Position numbers and translations under genes: made by a program
Notes under the pieces: model-generated
Told to the model about the DNA's origin: nothing
Seen by the model: only the letters and a program-made list of their open reading frames with translations
Databases searched by the model: none
Part shown: one piece after another, positions 54,764 through 62,739 of the stretch
Layout of the letters: every line of letters starts with the position of its first letter
How positions within the stretch are numbered: the first letter of the stretch is position 1
NCBI RefSeq assembly: GCF_005281475.1
Contig: NZ_CP040106.1
Span: 935,501 to 999,500, forward strand
DNA: 64,000 bases
Direction of reading: 5' to 3'
From: Echinicola rosea
GTDB taxonomy: Bacteria > Bacteroidota > Bacteroidia > Cytophagales > Cyclobacteriaceae

Positions 54764-55058
54764 CTATCAGTGCTTTAAGGTTATCTTCTTTGTTCGTTTG
54801 AGTTTGGTTTACAAGTTCACCACCTTTAAAAGATGCGAAAGTTGGCAGGTTGTTCACTTCTGCCAGTTTGCGGGATTCTGGAAGCTTTTCAGCATCCACA
54901 TACAAAAAGGTAATCCCTTCATAATCCCCCGATAAACGCTTCATTTTTGGCTTCATAATCCTGCAGTTACCGCACCAAGTGGCTCCATACTGCACAATTA
55001 CTTTATCATTGTCAGCAATGATTTCTTTAAGGTTGTCTTGTTCTAATTCTTGTAACAT
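54744..55058 (-). CDS. Thioredoxin-family protein (CGNC active site)
   Basis: The 104-residue cytoplasmic thioredoxin fold has the active-site sequence ATWCGNCRIMKP (CGNC instead of the usual CGPC) and the cis-proline region VNNLPTFASFKGG. The asparagine at the third position should alter its redox potential. It is translationally coupled to the small downstream partner by a 20 bp overlap. Confidence 0.92.
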   Translation of the reverse strand: MLQELEQDNLKEIIADNDKVIVQYGATWCGNCRIMKPKMKRLSGDYEGITFLYVDAEKLPESRKLAEVNNLPTFASFKGGELVNQTQTNKEDNLKALIDEIANN

Positions 55059-55155
55059 ATCTTTTTTTGATTTAGCTGTTTTTCTTAATTGCTAACACAA
55101 AGGTAATGTCTATAGTTTTCTGAATCCAATTGAAAATAACTATCAGTCATCGGTT

Positions 55156-55740
55156 TTATTTATAGAGTTTATCACTGATAAAAGGGATCAAAGCCAATAT
55201 CACTGCTTGCTCGTAATATTCTTTACGGTCGATTGTTCCATTGGTAAGCATCCCCACGGCGCCATTCCCTTGCTTGGAATTTTCCCGATCAAAAACTTTA
55301 TCATCTGCCTCTCCCAACTCCATCCCACCACTAATCAGCGTGCCAATAGCCTCGGGAAGGATAAAGGTAGCCGTTTTGGACTTTCCTACTTTACCGTTTC
55401 TATCCATAATCACCACCCACGCATATGCCGTCATTTCAGCATCCAATTCTTCCACCCCACCTTCTATTCCTATCCAATAGTCGGCTTCTGGGAAAGTATT
55501 CTTGGCATTTTTTGCCCTATTATACGCTCCACGATAGGTTTCTTCATCCCCAATAGGTTGATCACTGACTTCCGAATTGATGTTCAACCCTTCCACAATA
55601 AAACGGCGTTCTCCAAATGCCCGCTGAAAACCATTTTCTGTACATTGGACTTTAACGGGGTTTTTACTGCCTACGACCACAAGGAGCTCTCTTTCCCGCT
55701 CCCTGTCTGGCTGGATATTTTTTCTTTTTGGAAATGCCAT
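55156..55740 (-). CDS. DUF84 inosine/xanthosine triphosphatase-like protein (YjjX family)
   Basis: The 194-residue product is predicted to hydrolyse non-canonical purine triphosphates. Family marks are VVGSKNPVKVQCTENGFQRAFG at the N-terminus, SDQPIGDEETYRGAYNRAKNA, the acidic WIGIEGGVEE, and the C-terminal GAVGMLTNGTIDRKEYYEQAV. The roughly 18-residue basic N-terminal extension is longer than in YjjX, so a later start is possible. A terminator separates it from yebC. Confidence 0.88.
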   Translation of the reverse strand: MAFPKRKNIQPDRERERELLVVVGSKNPVKVQCTENGFQRAFGERRFIVEGLNINSEVSDQPIGDEETYRGAYNRAKNAKNTFPEADYWIGIEGGVEELDAEMTAYAWVVIMDRNGKVGKSKTATFILPEAIGTLISGGMELGEADDKVFDRENSKQGNGAVGMLTNGTIDRKEYYEQAVILALIPFISDKLYK

Positions 55741-55758
55741 ATTTGTTTATATAAAAAT

Positions 55759-55788
55759 AAAAAAGCCTTTGGAGCTTTTCCAAAGGCC
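55759..55788 (-). terminator. Terminator downstream of the yebC-type gene
   Basis: GCCTTTGGA / TCCAAAGGC with a short loop and, on the minus strand, a T-rich tail (CTTTTTTATTT), 16 bp after the YebC stop. Confidence 0.85.
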
Positions 55789-55803
55789 TGGATTGGTGCT
55801 TTC

Positions 55804-56511
55804 TTAAGCGATGTTATGATAGACGTTATTGACATCGTCGTCTTCCTCCATTCGCTCGATCATCTTATTTACTTCTTCTTCCTGTTCTTCCGTGAGTTCG
55901 ACAGTGGTGGTTGGAAACCGCTGAAAGTCTGCACTGGTGACCTCGATATTCTTGTCTTCCAAGGCCTTCTGCATGTTACCAAAATCTTCAAATTCTGTAT
56001 AGATAAAGATTTCCCCCTCATTTTCATCAATATCCTCCAAGCCAAAATCGATCAATTCCAACTCCAACTCTTCCATGTCGTGTTCTCCTTTTGGAAAGCG
56101 GAAAACAGCTTTGTGGTCAAACATAAAGCTCACCGAACCAGATGTACCCAAAGAACCACCGCCCTTGGTAAAGTAATGCCTTACATTGGCCACGGTCCTA
56201 TTGATATTGTCTGTTGAGGCTTCGACGAGAATGGCGATTCCGTGGGGAGCATAGCCCTCATACACCACTTCTTCATAATTGCTCTGATCTTTATTACTGG
56301 CACGCTTGATGGCTGCTTCGATCCGGTCTTTTGGCATGGCAGCACCCTTTGCGTTCTGCATGACCGTCCTCAGCTTGGGATTACTGTCCGGATCTGGTCC
56401 TCCCACTTTTACTGCCGTGACGATCTCCTTGCCCAGTCGGGTAAAGACCTTGGACATCTTGCTCCAGCGCTTGAATTTTCTTTCTTTTCTAAATTCGAAT
56501 GCTCTTCCCAT
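55804..56511 (-). CDS. YebC/PmpR-family (TACO1-like) protein
   Basis: The 235-residue protein has family marks MGRAFEFRKERKFKRWSKMSKVF at the start, GGPDPDSNPKLR, NAKGAAMPKDRIEAAIKRAS, YEGYAPHGIAILVEASTDN and GGSLGTSGSVSFMF. Recent work links YebC-type proteins to ribosome function (easing translation of proline-rich motifs) rather than only DNA binding. The canonical AGHSKW start is replaced by AFEFRKER here, which marks the second YebC-like subgroup. Confidence 0.92.
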   Translation of the reverse strand: MGRAFEFRKERKFKRWSKMSKVFTRLGKEIVTAVKVGGPDPDSNPKLRTVMQNAKGAAMPKDRIEAAIKRASNKDQSNYEEVVYEGYAPHGIAILVEASTDNINRTVANVRHYFTKGGGSLGTSGSVSFMFDHKAVFRFPKGEHDMEELELELIDFGLEDIDENEGEIFIYTEFEDFGNMQKALEDKNIEVTSADFQRFPTTTVELTEEQEEEVNKMIERMEEDDDVNNVYHNIA

Positions 56512-56601
56512 ATATATTTACTTTTCAGGTGCGTAAAAATAACAAATCTTTTGAATTGCCCCATCATTTGTGCACTACCAAATCACATTTTGAACCCGTT
56601 T

Positions 56602-56759
56602 TATGCATTAGGAATCGTAATGAGAGCCGAAAATACAAGAAAATCAGACTGTTTGGATATTGAATCACAGCATCGCTATGGTGAGACCGAAAACAGCAGC
56701 GAAGCAACTGATTTTGTCCGCCGCGGCGGATCAGCTCGCAATAGATAGGCTAATGCATA
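56602..56759. repeat. TATGCATTAG...CTAATGCATA element, copy B
   Basis: A 158 bp copy of the unit at 39358-39518 with better-matched ends; the flanking CCCGTTT and AAGCGGG extend the inverted ends. The interior includes the same AAGCAACTGATTTTGTCCGC stretch and CGCAATAGATAGGCTA. It is followed 9 bp later by the start of repeat copy 3. Confidence 0.75.
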
Positions 56760-56768
56760 AAGCGGGCA

Positions 56769-57285
56769 ATGTCGTTTAGTTAAGGGGATTTCCTTCTTTT
56801 CATATACCTAAAAGTCCTTTTTTTGATTGACTTTGGCTGGGGAAACCTGATCATCCTGGTGGATTTTATCCTTTTCCTTTTTTCCATTGATGAAAAAAGA
56901 AAGAAAAAAATCTAGGCCGGTGGTCTGCCCTTTAAAATGGGACATAGATTTACCCTGCGACCGAGATCCGTCACCCATTTTAATTTCCACCCGATGGCTA
57001 CGGCCTAAAAGCGAGTGGGTCTCGCTGTTCCACGACGCGAGCCAACTCCCTTTCTTAACGGCCTCCACCACCGGCTGGAAAACAGGCATACCAAGGGCCG
57101 TAATAAGGAAGCGAAACCTTTTTGGGACTTATTAACTGAATCCGCCTTGCAAGTATTGGGCGTTAAGAAATTAAAAAGCGGGCGGGCAAGAAGGAAGGCT
57201 TGTTTGACGAAATGCTGCCCAAAAAGAATGTTGGAAGCTAAAGAAGGTTTACCTGGCTTTAGATAGGCCTGCTTAGCTTTAGACA
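56769..57285. repeat. Dispersed composite repeat, copy 3 (degenerate or interrupted)
   Basis: It begins ATGTCGTTTAGTTA (56769-56782). Similarity to the other copies then stops and resumes at 57141 (TCCGCCTTGCAAGTATTGGG) to about 57285, ending in two short CTTTAGA(C/T)AGG-type repeats. About 350 bp of unrelated sequence (56800-57140) with only weak open frames lies between. No inverted right end is found. Sequence from 57290 to 57630 is AT-rich and empty. Confidence 0.65.
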
Positions 57286-57633
57286 GGAGGTGAAACGTGA
57301 GACCCGAAAGCACAAGTCAAAGAATCCCTGGATTGCGCGGAATCTCTGCGCCTGTACAATTATTATCAAGCTAACTTTATCCGCATGTCTATCAACTATT
57401 TGCTATGAAAATCGTATTGTATTAGCAGTCACACAGGCTACTGGTTAAAGGCGGTAAAATCAAACTGATCTAGCAAAACGGGAATATGTTAACAGTTAAT
57501 GTTTAGCTTATTTTAATAACAAATAATCAATGAATTAATGCGTTTATTGTCAATTAATAAAAAAATTAGCCATAATATTTCATTTTATTTATAAATTAAA
57601 ACTTAAAAAAGTGCTTTTCATCAAAGGTGTTTT

Positions 57634-57641
57634 TATATTTG
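57634..57641 (+). promoter_or_regulatory. TAnnTTTG -7 box upstream of the NDH-2 gene
   Basis: TATATTTG matches the Bacteroidota -7 consensus exactly and lies 48 bp upstream of the ATG at 57690. The expected -33 TTTG is not well conserved (a TTTTC run instead). Confidence 0.55.
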
Positions 57642-57689
57642 TACCGCCCCGCTGAAATAACCTTTTATATCTGATCTTACATCTAAACC

Positions 57690-59039
57690 ATGAAAGCTAT
57701 GGACAATGTAACCGCAAAACATCCGATTCCCAACCTACCCGTTTCGAACAGACCAAAGCTGGTCATTCTCGGAGGCGGTTTTGCAGGCCTCAAGCTAGCG
57801 CGAAAGATGGTAAAATCCGATTATCAGGTTATCCTTCTGGACAAAAACAATTATCACCAGTTTCAGCCATTATTCTACCAAGTGGCCACCGCTTCCTTGG
57901 AGCCTAGCGCAATATCCTTTCCTTTGCGTAGGGTTTTTCACCACACTCCCAATGTGTCGTTCCGTATGGCAGAGGCGTTGGAAATAGACCAAGACCGAAA
58001 GCGGCTGTACACCAATGTCGGGTATGTAGATTTTGATCAACTGGTGCTGGCCATGGGAGCTGACACCAATTATTTTGGCATCCAGAATATCATGGAATAC
58101 GGTACGCCGATGAAGACCGTATCCGAAGCTTTATATGTTAGGAACAGGATTATTTCCAACTACGAAAAGGCGATCAATATCGAAGACGTGGAGCAGCGGA
58201 AAGCGCTGATGAACGTGGTGATCGTAGGAGGTGGGCCTACCGGCGTAGAATTGGCAGGGGCCATTGCGGAGCTAAGAAACAATGTCTTCCCAAAAGACTA
58301 TCCCGAGCTCAACTTCAAAAATATGCGTGTGGTGCTGGCTGAGGCCGGTCCAAAACTTTTGGCAGGAATGTCCAAACAGTCCAGTGAAAAGGCTGTTGTC
58401 TATTTGGATAAGCTTGGAGTGGAGATCATGGTCAATGCCGCCGTGGAGGACTACGATGGCCTGACCATCAAGATCAAAGACCATGAAAGCTTGGATACCA
58501 AAACGCTTCTATGGGCAGCAGGGGTAAAGCCAAACCATATCAAAGGCCTTCGCGAAGACCAGATGATCCGAAATGGCCGATTGATCGTGGATCAGTATAA
58601 TAAATTGAAAGGTGCAGAGGGCATCTATGTCATCGGCGACCTCTGTGTGCTCACCGATGATGACTATCCCAAAGGTCATCCCCAAGTGGCCCAAGTAGCT
58701 ATCCAGCAAGCCGATAACTTGGCCCACAACCTGAAAGCCGTGGCCGATAACCGCTCCATGAAAAAATTCAAGTACAAGGACCTAGGGTCGATGGCTACTG
58801 TGGGTAGAAAATTGGCCGTGGTGGATTTGCCATTTATCAAGTTTCAGGGCTTTACGGCTTGGATCACGTGGTTGTTTGTACACCTTATGGCCATCGTGGG
58901 CGTGAAGAACAGGATTTTGATCTTTATGGATTGGGCTTGGAATTACCTGTCCTTTGATCCGGCCTTGCGACTGCTCATCCGTCCCCGGTATGTAAAGCCC
59001 AAAGAGCAAGAAGAGCTGGTGGAAGAAAAGCACGATTAG
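57690..59039 (+). CDS. ndh: Type II NADH dehydrogenase (NDH-2)
   Basis: Non-proton-pumping oxidation of NADH with transfer to menaquinone. The 449-residue protein has an FAD-binding GxGxxG motif (LVILGGGFAGLKLARK, about 24-40), YHQFQPLFYQVATASLEPS, the NADH-binding VVIVGGGPTGVELAGAIAEL (about 172-190), the quinone/FAD motif YVIGDLCVL and a C-terminal amphipathic membrane anchor (about 385-435). All features fit; the symbol is by function. Confidence 0.93.
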   Translation: MKAMDNVTAKHPIPNLPVSNRPKLVILGGGFAGLKLARKMVKSDYQVILLDKNNYHQFQPLFYQVATASLEPSAISFPLRRVFHHTPNVSFRMAEALEIDQDRKRLYTNVGYVDFDQLVLAMGADTNYFGIQNIMEYGTPMKTVSEALYVRNRIISNYEKAINIEDVEQRKALMNVVIVGGGPTGVELAGAIAELRNNVFPKDYPELNFKNMRVVLAEAGPKLLAGMSKQSSEKAVVYLDKLGVEIMVNAAVEDYDGLTIKIKDHESLDTKTLLWAAGVKPNHIKGLREDQMIRNGRLIVDQYNKLKGAEGIYVIGDLCVLTDDDYPKGHPQVAQVAIQQADNLAHNLKAVADNRSMKKFKYKDLGSMATVGRKLAVVDLPFIKFQGFTAWITWLFVHLMAIVGVKNRILIFMDWAWNYLSFDPALRLLIRPRYVKPKEQEELVEEKHD

Positions 59040-59119
59040 AGGGAAGTATTGAGACTTGAGACATTAGAAATGGGAAAATGGAGTTTCGAGTAGCAAGAAT
59101 AGTTTCGCTCACCTCGCTC

Positions 59120-59244
59120 ATCCAGATTTGCAATCTGGATGTCAAATACTTCGGATTTATAATCCGCAAATCAAAAACCATCTGCGTTGTACTAGGGCTT
59201 TATCCCACGATACCGAATGTTGTGCTGGGTCTCTGCCCCAGCAC
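59120..59244. repeat. Cluster of three REP-like palindromes
   Basis: ATCCAGATT / AATCTGGAT (59120-59140), CGGATT / AATCCG (59152-59166) and GTGCTGGG / CCCAGCAC (59222-59244) are perfect short hairpins in the gap between the ndh and GGCT-like genes. This matches REP-type sequences often seen near genes in Bacteroidota. The rest of 59040-59365 shows no gene. Confidence 0.55.
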
Positions 59245-59365
59245 TAAAAGACATTGCGGCTCCGACTCATAAAGGTCCAAACACCAAAAAAACATGCTGT
59301 TTATACAATAAATATTCTCTTCTTATCGTTGATTCATCTCAAAAAAATAACAGTTCATTGTTGTT

Positions 59366-59812
59366 TTATATCAATTCATTTGGCAATCTATTCATAATGC
59401 TGGTAAGATAGGTATTGGGTAGTTTCAGGGCTTTTCCACCACGGATGATGGTGTCATAATAGGCCTGATCGGGAAAGATATTGGATACGTTTTGGGATGA
59501 AATAAAGGTAAAAGCTCCGACTTCTCCATTTTTAGTTTGGACACTTACTGCTGTAAAATCATAGGTTTTTTCTGAATTCAAAAAATGCGAAACGTCGGCT
59601 TCGGCAATTTCATAGACGGCACCATACACATTTTCATTTGGGCTGTGGACGATATTGGCGCGTGCAGACCCATCGGGGTTAGGGTGGTTAAAGCGAAAAC
59701 CGTAACGGGGGAGCATGCCGATTCCTATGAGTGTGGGAGGGTGGTGCAGCCTTTCGACAAGGGTGAGCTGATCCAAATTGCTGGCATAGCCAAAGTACAG
59801 ACGTGTGGACAT
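59366..59812 (-). CDS. Gamma-glutamylcyclotransferase-like protein
   Basis: The 148-residue protein has the GGCT/AIG2 fold: the glycine-loop YFGYASNLD at the N-terminus, GVYEIA-like VYGAVYEIAEADVSHFLNSE with the candidate catalytic Glu, and a terminal YLTSIMNRLP. Members cyclise gamma-glutamyl groups or act on related amines; the substrate is unknown. It is single and borders the accessory island. Confidence 0.85.
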   Translation of the reverse strand: MSTRLYFGYASNLDQLTLVERLHHPPTLIGIGMLPRYGFRFNHPNPDGSARANIVHSPNENVYGAVYEIAEADVSHFLNSEKTYDFTAVSVQTKNGEVGAFTFISSQNVSNIFPDQAYYDTIIRGGKALKLPNTYLTSIMNRLPNELI

Positions 59813-59966
59813 ATCAGAGAGCTGTTTTCAATGAAGCTAGTGAAAAAAATGGAGATGTCCATGGTGAGGCAGGTGATATCATTTTGGGTTGACTAAAGAT
59901 CTAAACAGGTAATTTCGAATGGGAATAAAGGAGGTAAGTATTTACAGTGAATATTACAAATTGAAG

Positions 59967-60500
59967 CTACATTAGCTGTAATAAGTCGTCGACTATGAAA
60001 CCAAACAGGTTTGAGAAAGCATGCACAACAGTAGCGGTGATATATCCATTCATATCTTTCCGACTTCTGGCGATTAAGTAAAAGACAGCATATGAGATCC
60101 CTGCCAAAACAGTAAATCCTACGTAATAGATGTTATACCAATGTGACAATCCAAACAGGATGGATGACAGGGCAATGGCGAAAGATGTCCTTTTAGGAAA
60201 ACTAAATCTATTAAAAACAAACAGGGTAATTTCGATGATAGCTAGCTGGAAAATTAATGTTTCAAGCAAGGGGGCAAACAATACAGTCATCATAAAAATA
60301 TAACTTAGTGTTTGACCTTCCAGATACCCGATTTCCGTTATCTCATCTCCGGCAATAGAGCTTATGAGAACAGATAAAGTAAATGTAAACATGATTTCAA
60401 AAAGGCAAAAAGCCGTTAGCACCAACGATCTCTTTCCACTAAGGGAAAAGTGATAAATGTAGTGAAGAATGGGACGGAACCCTTTCAACCTGCTCATCAT
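59967..60500 (-). CDS. CPBP (Abi/CAAX-protease-like) membrane protein, intact
   Basis: A 177-residue polytopic protein with about five transmembrane helices and the three CPBP motifs: APLLETLIFQ (motif 1, with ET..Q in place of EE..R), SILFGLSHW (motif 2 histidine) and VVHAFSN (motif 3). CPBP proteins include Rce1-type proteases and bacteriocin self-immunity proteins. It lies just downstream of the double-glycine-peptide gene on the same strand, beyond that gene's terminator. An immunity or peptide-processing role is inferred from context only. Confidence 0.8.
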   Translation of the reverse strand: MMSRLKGFRPILHYIYHFSLSGKRSLVLTAFCLFEIMFTFTLSVLISSIAGDEITEIGYLEGQTLSYIFMMTVLFAPLLETLIFQLAIIEITLFVFNRFSFPKRTSFAIALSSILFGLSHWYNIYYVGFTVLAGISYAVFYLIARSRKDMNGYITATVVHAFSNLFGFIVDDLLQLM

Positions 60501-60529
60501 GAGTGATTTGAAATGATTAGATGTTATTT

Positions 60530-60566
60530 AAGAAAAGCAGCCTAAATTTCTGTTGATTTAGGCTGC
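60530..60566 (-). terminator. Terminator of the double-glycine-peptide transcript
   Basis: Perfect 11 bp arms GCAGCCTAAAT / ATTTAGGCTGC with an 8-nt loop, followed on the minus strand by TTTTCTT. It lies 291 bp beyond the peptide stop and 30 bp before the CPBP gene start. Confidence 0.88.
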
Positions 60567-60857
60567 GCACTATACTTTATTTACGTTAAGAATTAGTATT
60601 TCTAATACTCATTCTACCCTCCATTGTTCCAATACCTAATTTAAAATCCATAGCGCCCTCTCTAGCACCGCAATCAACCTTTGCAAAGGAATTTCATCAC
60701 CAACATGATTTCCGGACTCATTGCCTACTCATTCTTCCCTAAAAAGCCCGCAATCAAATACCAAACAGTCCAAACTAACCAAATAGCTCTGTTTTAAAAT
60801 CAAACTCAGGTTTATATAAAAGGAAAACATAGATGACGAACCCACTATGAACGGATA
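60567..60857 (-). other. Coding-like fragments 3' of the peptide gene
   Basis: This 291 bp stretch between the peptide stop and its terminator has no intact gene. In successive minus-strand frames it reads short protein-like pieces: HSGFVIYVFLLYKPEFDF, then WLVWTVWYLIAGFLGKNE, then GDEIPLQRLIAVLERALW. These suggest a small membrane-protein gene broken by frameshifts. They could also be chance open frames in AT-rich DNA. Confidence 0.3.
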
Positions 60858-61019
60858 TCAGTTCATGGTCATCATTGTGAATGTTGTATTTTCGTGTGCA
60901 TCATGGAACGCCCTTACAGCACGTCCAAAATAATATGCAACCATTCTAGAGAAATCATCTCCTCCATTTATTTTTCTTTCTTCCTTTAATGATAATTCTT
61001 TGAGATTTATACTTTTCAT
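60858..61019 (-). CDS. Double-glycine-leader peptide (bacteriocin- or signal-like)
   Basis: A 53-residue peptide too short for common gene-calling cutoffs. Residues 1-20 form a textbook double-glycine leader: LKELSLKEE followed by RKINGG, with L, S, E, I and GG at consensus positions (LSxxExxxIxGG). Cleavage after Gly20 would release a 33-residue core starting DDFSRMVAYYFGRAVRAF and ending in a Thr/Met-rich tail, without cysteines and with an amphipathic helical middle. Such leaders are cut by C39 peptidase-containing ABC exporters. A possible promoter (TTG, 21 bp, TACATTGG; 61091-61122) lies upstream and a strong terminator downstream. CPBP genes flank it on both sides. No family is recognised for the core. 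Confidence 0.7.
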   Translation of the reverse strand: MKSINLKELSLKEERKINGGDDFSRMVAYYFGRAVRAFHDAHENTTFTMMTMN

Positions 61020-61090
61020 CTGCTTTAGATTTAATTATTTAGTTGTGACTATTGGAAATTTTGAATAGCAGTATCTACTTTCTTTTAATT

Positions 61091-61122
61091 CCAATGTATC
61101 CATAACAGTTTATGCCAGCCAA
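61091..61122 (-). promoter_or_regulatory. Possible promoter of the double-glycine peptide
   Basis: On the minus strand TTG (61120-61122) is followed after 21 bp by TACATTGG (61091-61098), a one-mismatch TAnnTTTG box. The predicted leader would be about 65 nt. Speculative. Confidence 0.3.
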
Positions 61123-61232
61123 TAGTTATAGATCATAATGATCACGACCATTGCTGCAAAAATAGTTAGTATGGTTACCTACGTTTTTTAGCGCCTGATT
61201 TTTCTTTTGGCGGCTTTTAACTCGTCATTTAT
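61110..61232 (-). pseudogene. Eroded small membrane-protein frame
   Basis: One minus-strand frame reads INDELKAAKRKIRR, then two in-frame stops, then VTILTIFAAMVVIIMIYNYW. This is a basic head followed by one hydrophobic helix, the layout of small membrane proteins. The would-be start codon is ATA. It lies just upstream of the peptide gene. It may be a decayed gene of the same cassette; chance is possible. Confidence 0.35.
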
Positions 61233-61277
61233 GGTTGGTTATTCAGTTTTGCTTTTAGGGTATTCACATTCGACTGG

Positions 61278-61310
61278 ATATCAAAAGTCCGCATTTGCAA
61301 AGCGGACTTT
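61278..61310 (-). terminator. Terminator downstream of the frameshifted CPBP gene
   Basis: AAAGTCCGC / GCGGACTTT with a 9-nt loop and a short T-run on the minus strand, 25 bp beyond the CPBP stop. Confidence 0.8.
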
Positions 61311-61334
61311 CTGGAAGAGGCATTTGTAATGCCA

Positions 61335-61975
61335 CTAAACTTCCATAAATAACATCGGGATAATGAGTACAGCATTAAATACACCATGGTACAGGATAGA
61401 CCATTTTATCCCATGGTTTAGCCGAATGTAACTTAGGATAAGTCCGCCGACAAACTGACTTCCCACTAGAAAAGGGATCAGGTAAAAGTGGCTCAGAATA
61501 TCAAACTTGGTATAATTGCCCAGATGAATCAATGCAAAGAAGGCTGCCGAGATATAAACGACCATCTTCAGGTTGGGCGGAGATTTTTCATGAAGCATGA
61601 TCAAAAGATAAAGCAAATAGATCATAAGCGCCAAGCCTACAAACCAATCGGAGATAACGATCAGCAATGACAGTCCCAATCCCCACCAAATATACGGCTT
61701 CTTAAGGTCGAGGTGAAGCCTAAAAATTGTTTCTTCAAAAAGTGGGGCCACGACAATCCCCATGATAATTAAGAGTAATTTCCTTTCTTTAAACAACTTC
61801 TCAAAGGCATGACCAAGTTCATCAAAGCCCAATAAATGACCTATAAAAAGGATAGGTGCTATAAGTACAATTTTCAGTAAAAGCAGAAGTATAAATCACT
61901 GGCAGGTAAAGTGGTGTACTTTTCGGCCTTTTGGGGTAGGATCAGAAATTGTTTGAATTTATAAATGGTTTTCAT
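61335..61975 (-). pseudogene. CPBP (Abi/CAAX-protease-like) gene with a single frameshift
   Basis: The intact downstream part (165 residues from ATG 61832) has perfect CPBP motifs: APLFEETIFR (EExxxR), FALIHLGNY and HGVFNAVL. Upstream, the -1 frame continues back to an ATG at 61975 (MKTIYKFKQFLILPQKAEKY..LPASDLYF), and the second frame picks up as LLLLKIVLIAPILFIGHLLGFDEL. A one-base deletion near 61886-61888 explains the break; restored, the protein would be about 213 residues, the usual length. It may be a true pseudogene, a sequencing error, or still active from the internal start. Confidence 0.7.
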
Positions 61976-62178
61976 TTTTTGAATAGGTTCCCTTTTAAAA
62001 TTGTCCCCATATCAATTGACCTTAAGACTTTTACGCTTCATAAACAAGATATCCCATTCTTGCTTTCCTGGCAAAAATATACCTACGCAGGCATACGCAT
62101 TTTTGTACAAATTTTTGATAAGGATTAAACCTAACCGGATCTTGGGGATCAAAGGGTTATAAACAAAACATAAAAACC

Positions 62179-62583
62179 ATGAAAAAGCTATTATTTGCAA
62201 TTGCCCTGATGACATTGACTGTATTGGCCGCAGATGCCCAGCAGCGAAAAGGTAGAAAAGACCTGTCGCCGGACAAAATGGCCGAACGCATTACCGAAAA
62301 AATGACCGAGGAACTTTCGCTGAATGAGGCACAGCAAAGAGAAGTCTATGACCTTAACCTCCAAACCACAAAAGAACGTACGGAAGCCATGCAGGAGTCC
62401 AAGGAAGCGCGTCAGAAAATGCTTAAAAAGATGAAGGCAGACCAGGAAAAGCATGATCAAGACTTAGCGGAAATCCTTACCCCAGATCAAATGGAAAAGT
62501 GGAAGGAATACCGTAAAGCATCCATGGAGCGCATGCGTGACCGTAGGGAAAAGGATCACAGGAGACAGAAAGAGGGGTTATGA
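62179..62583 (+). CDS. Exported helical protein (DUF4890/Spy-like)
   Basis: The 134-residue product has a signal peptide (about 1-20, ADAQQ) and a highly charged, helical body with repeated E/K/R/M content. The LSPDKMAERITEKM, LSLNEAQQREVYDLN and LTPDQMEKWKEYR segments recall LTxxQ-type motifs of Spy/CpxP periplasmic chaperones. A role in envelope stress is inferred by analogy. It ends before a strong terminator. Confidence 0.8.
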   Translation: MKKLLFAIALMTLTVLAADAQQRKGRKDLSPDKMAERITEKMTEELSLNEAQQREVYDLNLQTTKERTEAMQESKEARQKMLKKMKADQEKHDQDLAEILTPDQMEKWKEYRKASMERMRDRREKDHRRQKEGL

Positions 62584-62631
62584 TTTTCACCTATTTCTGT
62601 CAAATAACGATAGTATCTGTTAATTAATGTA

Positions 62632-62660
62632 AAGAAGACCAGATTTGGTCTTCTTTTTTT
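62632..62660 (+). terminator. Terminator after the Spy-like gene
   Basis: AAGAAGACCA / TGGTCTTCTT stem with a 4-nt loop followed by a run of eight T. Confidence 0.92.
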
Positions 62661-62739
62661 TGTTTTGGCAGTGGTTTTGATAACCTTAATGTCAAAAAAT
62701 CTGTTTAATATTGATTACCCGAATATAACAGTTATTACT

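Noticed and set aside
55207..56217. 336-codon plus-strand open frame
   Set aside because: It lies antisense to the well-supported DUF84 and YebC genes, its translation is rich in F/H/I with no recognisable domain, and it is a shadow of their codon use.
56808..57313. Several 80-100-codon frames on both strands
   Set aside because: They lie within and around the third dispersed repeat copy; frames are not conserved in the other copies and have no domain.
61035..61103. 22-codon frame directly upstream of the GG peptide
   Set aside because: Too short and without conserved features to support a gene.
62012..62215. 67-codon minus-strand frame
   Set aside because: Overlaps the signal peptide of the Spy-like gene and the promoter gap; no features.
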